Shown here in pieces: positions 62,113 through 64,000 of a stretch of DNA of 64,000 bases. Below the pieces are notes generated by a model. It worked only from the letters and a program-made list of their open reading frames with translations. It had not been told where the DNA came from and made no database searches. Made by a program: the position numbers and the translations under genes. The stretch covers positions 1-64,000 of the forward strand of contig NZ_QUFI01000002.1 in NCBI RefSeq assembly GCF_003478505.1, written 5' to 3'. How positions within the stretch are numbered: position 1 is the first letter of the stretch; each line of letters starts with the position of its first letter. The stretch comes from Clostridium sp. AF27-2AA (GTDB taxonomy: Bacteria > Bacillota > Clostridia > Lachnospirales > Lachnospiraceae).

Positions 62113-63501
62113 TTACTCTGCTAAAGAGCTCTTTCCTCTCTTCAGATACTGTCCTTCTCCCCGGGTTCCGACAAAGTTTCCGTCAGTAACAATTTCCTGA
62201 CCGCGCAGGAATACCTTCTCAATGGCACCGGTCACCTTCGTACCCTCGTAGCAGGTGTAATCCGCGTTTCCATGCATCTTCTCTGTGGTGATGGTCCATT
62301 CCTTCTTCGGGTCAATGAGTACAAGGTCTGCATCGGAACCGGTCTGGATTGTTCCCTTCTTCGGATACAGTCCGGCGATCTTTGCCGGGTTTGTGCACAG
62401 GTAATGTACCACCTGCGGAATGGTCAGATGCTCTCCCTTCACCGCCTCAGAGAACATAAGCGGCAGGCGCTCCTCCACGCCCGGCGCTCCGCTCGGGCAC
62501 TGGGTAAAGTCTTTCGCGCCCTGCTGTTTCTGCTTTGCGAAGGTGAATGGACAATGATCGGTTGCGACTGCATCCAGCTCTCCGTTCTCCAGGGCCTGCC
62601 AGAGTGCTTCGTTATCATCCTTCTTTCGAAGCGGCGGTGCCATAATGGCCTTTAAGCCCTCCTGATCGTCTGCGTAGCGGTCATCTGTCATAAACAGGTA
62701 CTGCGGGCAGGTCTCCACGCCAAAATGCTTCTGACCACGGCGTTTCGCGCGGCGTACCTCCATCAGGCCCTGCTTACTGGATAAATGTACCACATAAACC
62801 GGTGCCTCTCCTGCGGACTCGGCCAGATACAGGAAACGGTTCACGGCTTCTGCCTCAGCCTCGGCCGGACGGCTGATCGGGTGATACTTCGCCTGGGCGT
62901 GGCCCTCTTTCACAAACTTGTCACGCCAGTAGTTGACAATACCGTCATTCTCACAGTGGGATGCAATGAGGATGCCATCTTTCCTGGCCTGGGTCAGGAT
63001 CTGCATCAGTTCACCGTCACCAAGGCCATAACCATAGGTCATATATACCTTAAAGCTGGTGATTCCCTCTTCCTTTGCAATCTCTCCCATCTCTTCCAGA
63101 ACCTGCGGGTTCACATGCTGGAACACACCGTGAAAACCATAATCTACCACGGCATTTCCATCCGCCAGCCTGTGATATTCCTTAACCTGGTGCCACAGGC
63201 TGCAATCCTTCGGTCCAAAGGCCATATGATCCACAATGGAGGTAGTGCCGCCGCAGGCAGCCGCAATAGTTCCGGTGTAAAAATCGTCAATGACGCGGGC
63301 AATGCCCACATCCAGATCCATGTGGGTGTGGATATCCACAGCGCCCGGCAGAACATACTTTCCTTTCGCCTCTACCACTTCAGCCTCAGCGTCGGACAGT
63401 CCGGTTCCGATCTCACGGATTACGCCACCTTCGATTAAGAGATCTGCTTCATATACGCCGCTCTCGGTACAGAGCATTCCGTTTTTTACTAATTTCTTCA
63501 T
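62113..63501 (-). CDS. hydA: Dihydropyrimidinase / hydantoinase
   Basis: A 462-aa cyclic amidohydrolase. Metal-binding motifs are VDIHTHMD, the carbamylated-Lys region TSFKVYMTYG, SHCEND, VYVVHLSS and ATDHCPF. The enzyme opens cyclic amides such as dihydropyrimidines or hydantoins. Its partners, carbamate kinase upstream and a YgeY-like hydrolase downstream, point to purine/hydantoin catabolism in the selenium-linked cluster. The ATG follows AGGAGAATTTCAATCT. Confidence 0.94.
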   Translation of the reverse strand: MKKLVKNGMLCTESGVYEADLLIEGGVIREIGTGLSDAEAEVVEAKGKYVLPGAVDIHTHMDLDVGIARVIDDFYTGTIAAACGGTTSIVDHMAFGPKDCSLWHQVKEYHRLADGNAVVDYGFHGVFQHVNPQVLEEMGEIAKEEGITSFKVYMTYGYGLGDGELMQILTQARKDGILIASHCENDGIVNYWRDKFVKEGHAQAKYHPISRPAEAEAEAVNRFLYLAESAGEAPVYVVHLSSKQGLMEVRRAKRRGQKHFGVETCPQYLFMTDDRYADDQEGLKAIMAPPLRKKDDNEALWQALENGELDAVATDHCPFTFAKQKQQGAKDFTQCPSGAPGVEERLPLMFSEAVKGEHLTIPQVVHYLCTNPAKIAGLYPKKGTIQTGSDADLVLIDPKKEWTITTEKMHGNADYTCYEGTKVTGAIEKVFLRGQEIVTDGNFVGTRGEGQYLKRGKSSLAE

Positions 63502-63529
63502 AGATTGAAATTCTCCTATATATGGTTTT

Positions 63530-63566
63530 AAGCGCAGGAAAATGGCAAAGCCATTTTCCTGCGCTT
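63530..63566. repeat. Perfect 17-bp inverted repeat between carbamate kinase and hydA
   Basis: AAGCGCAGGAAAATGGC and GCCATTTTCCTGCGCTT are perfectly complementary around a 3-nt loop. In the direction of transcription it is followed by AAAA, not T, so it is not a standard terminator for the minus strand; the plus-strand tail is ATCTTATTTT. It may be an mRNA processing or stability element, or a partial attenuator. Confidence 0.8.
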
Positions 63567-63586
63567 ATCTTATTTTCAATATTCAC

Positions 63587-64000
63587 TTACTGATGAATTC
63601 TGGTACCGGTTAATCCGTTGATACCATCTTTTGCTTTCTCAAGCAGGGTAATTAAGGACTCACGGCCCGGTGCGGACTCTGCGAAAGCAACTGCTGCCTG
63701 TACCTTCGGAAGCATGGAGCCCGGTGCGAACTCGCCAGCCTCGATATACTTCTGTGCAGTCTCCGGGGTAAGCTCGGACAGCCACTCCTGATCCGGTTTG
63801 CCGAAGTGAACAGCAACCTTCTCGACTGCGGTTAAAATGATCAGGCAGTCTGCGTCTAACTGTTCTGCCAGCTTCTCTGCTGCGAAATCTTTATCGATTA
63901 CCGCTGCGGCACCCTTTAAGTGATGGCCTCCGCTTACGAATACCGGGATACCGCCGCCGCCACATGCAACAACGACATAATCATTCTCGACCAGGCTGCG
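63587..64000 (-). CDS. arcC: Carbamate kinase, C-terminal 137 aa (cut by window edge)
   Basis: The minus-strand frame runs off the window. Visible blocks are VVACGGGGIPV, KGAAAVIDKDFAAEKLAEQL, LIILTAVEKVAVHFGKP and the C-terminal GSMLPKVQAAVAF, all standard for carbamate kinase, which transfers phosphate from carbamoyl phosphate to ADP and gives ATP. Its place before hydA suggests it conserves energy from purine-derived carbamoyl groups. The N-terminal ~175 residues and the start are beyond 64000. Confidence 0.93.
   Translation of the reverse strand, partial: RSLVENDYVVVACGGGGIPVFVSGGHHLKGAAAVIDKDFAAEKLAEQLDADCLIILTAVEKVAVHFGKPDQEWLSELTPETAQKYIEAGEFAPGSMLPKVQAAVAFAESAPGRESLITLLEKAKDGINGLTGTRIHQ

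Noticed and set aside
1..64000. CRISPR arrays, rRNA and tRNA genes
   Set aside because: No regularly spaced repeats and no rRNA or cloverleaf-like segments were seen by eye; a tRNAscan or CRISPR search was not possible.

Overview
The window looks like a chromosome segment of a spore-forming, anaerobic Clostridia species, most likely a Lachnospiraceae gut commensal. The evidence is a division/cell-wall (dcw) cluster that runs straight into early-sporulation genes (spoIIGA-sigE-spoIIP), a Spo0E-like micro-gene, strong AGGAGG ribosome binding sites with frequent TTG/GTG starts, and a selenium/purine-type cluster known from gut Clostridia. Almost every gene is on the minus strand; the only convincing plus-strand genes are an excisionase-like gene (47493-47681) and a TIGR01212 radical SAM gene (55444-56436). 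The species is not determined.

Region 1 (1-23.7 kb) is core genome. Read in the direction of transcription (right to left) it holds holA, lgt, a Spo0E-like gene, then mraZ-rsmH-ftsL-two class B PBPs-mraY-murD-ftsW-murA-divIB-ftsZ, then spoIIGA-sigE-spoIIP-lepA-hemW, a GHL10-type lipid/wall hydrolase-like protein and apt. MraZ-type operator repeats precede mraZ, a terminator follows ftsZ, and spoIIGA has a promoter shaped like the Spo0A-activated spoIIG promoter.

Region 2 (23.8-29.4 kb) is a tight six-gene operon: a LuxR-type response regulator, two proteins with SipW-type signal peptides, a large SipW-like signal peptidase with an extra polytopic N-terminus, a DUF5305-like membrane protein and a TasA/camelysin-like secreted protein. 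It looks like a self-contained surface-fibre or matrix export cassette.

Region 3 (29.6-50.4 kb) is a mobile element of about 20.8 kb inserted in an SsuC/TauC-type ABC permease gene. The 5' part of the permease stops at about 50.36 kb, and its missing last transmembrane segment, stop codon and terminator lie at 29.45-29.61 kb. A 9-bp direct repeat (CAGCTGAAA) marks both junctions, and 19-bp inverted arms lie just inside them, as expected for attL/attR of a large serine recombinase; such a recombinase is at 31490-33400. The element also carries a small serine resolvase, MobC, a frameshifted relaxase, an excisionase-like protein, a phage-type recombination set (Rad52-like annealing protein, YqaJ exonuclease, RadC), DUF932, two P-loop ATPases near its ends, and cargo of unknown function: a very AT-rich pair at 33.6-36.6 kb, a Mor-like/zinc-ribbon-CTERM/membrane-protein operon and a YARHG lipoprotein. 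No type IV secretion genes are seen, so it reads as a mobilizable (IME-like) element with a damaged mobilization gene.

Region 4 (50.4-64 kb) returns to chromosome: the broken permease, a YitT-family membrane protein, a metallophosphoesterase, galactokinase, the radical SAM gene and a CapA-like lipoprotein. It ends in a selenium/purine-type cluster: carbamate kinase (cut by the window edge), a dihydropyrimidinase, a YgeY-like M20 hydrolase, selD, yedF, a class V aminotransferase and DUF3343. The set suggests selenium-dependent molybdenum hydroxylase-linked purine breakdown continuing beyond 64 kb.
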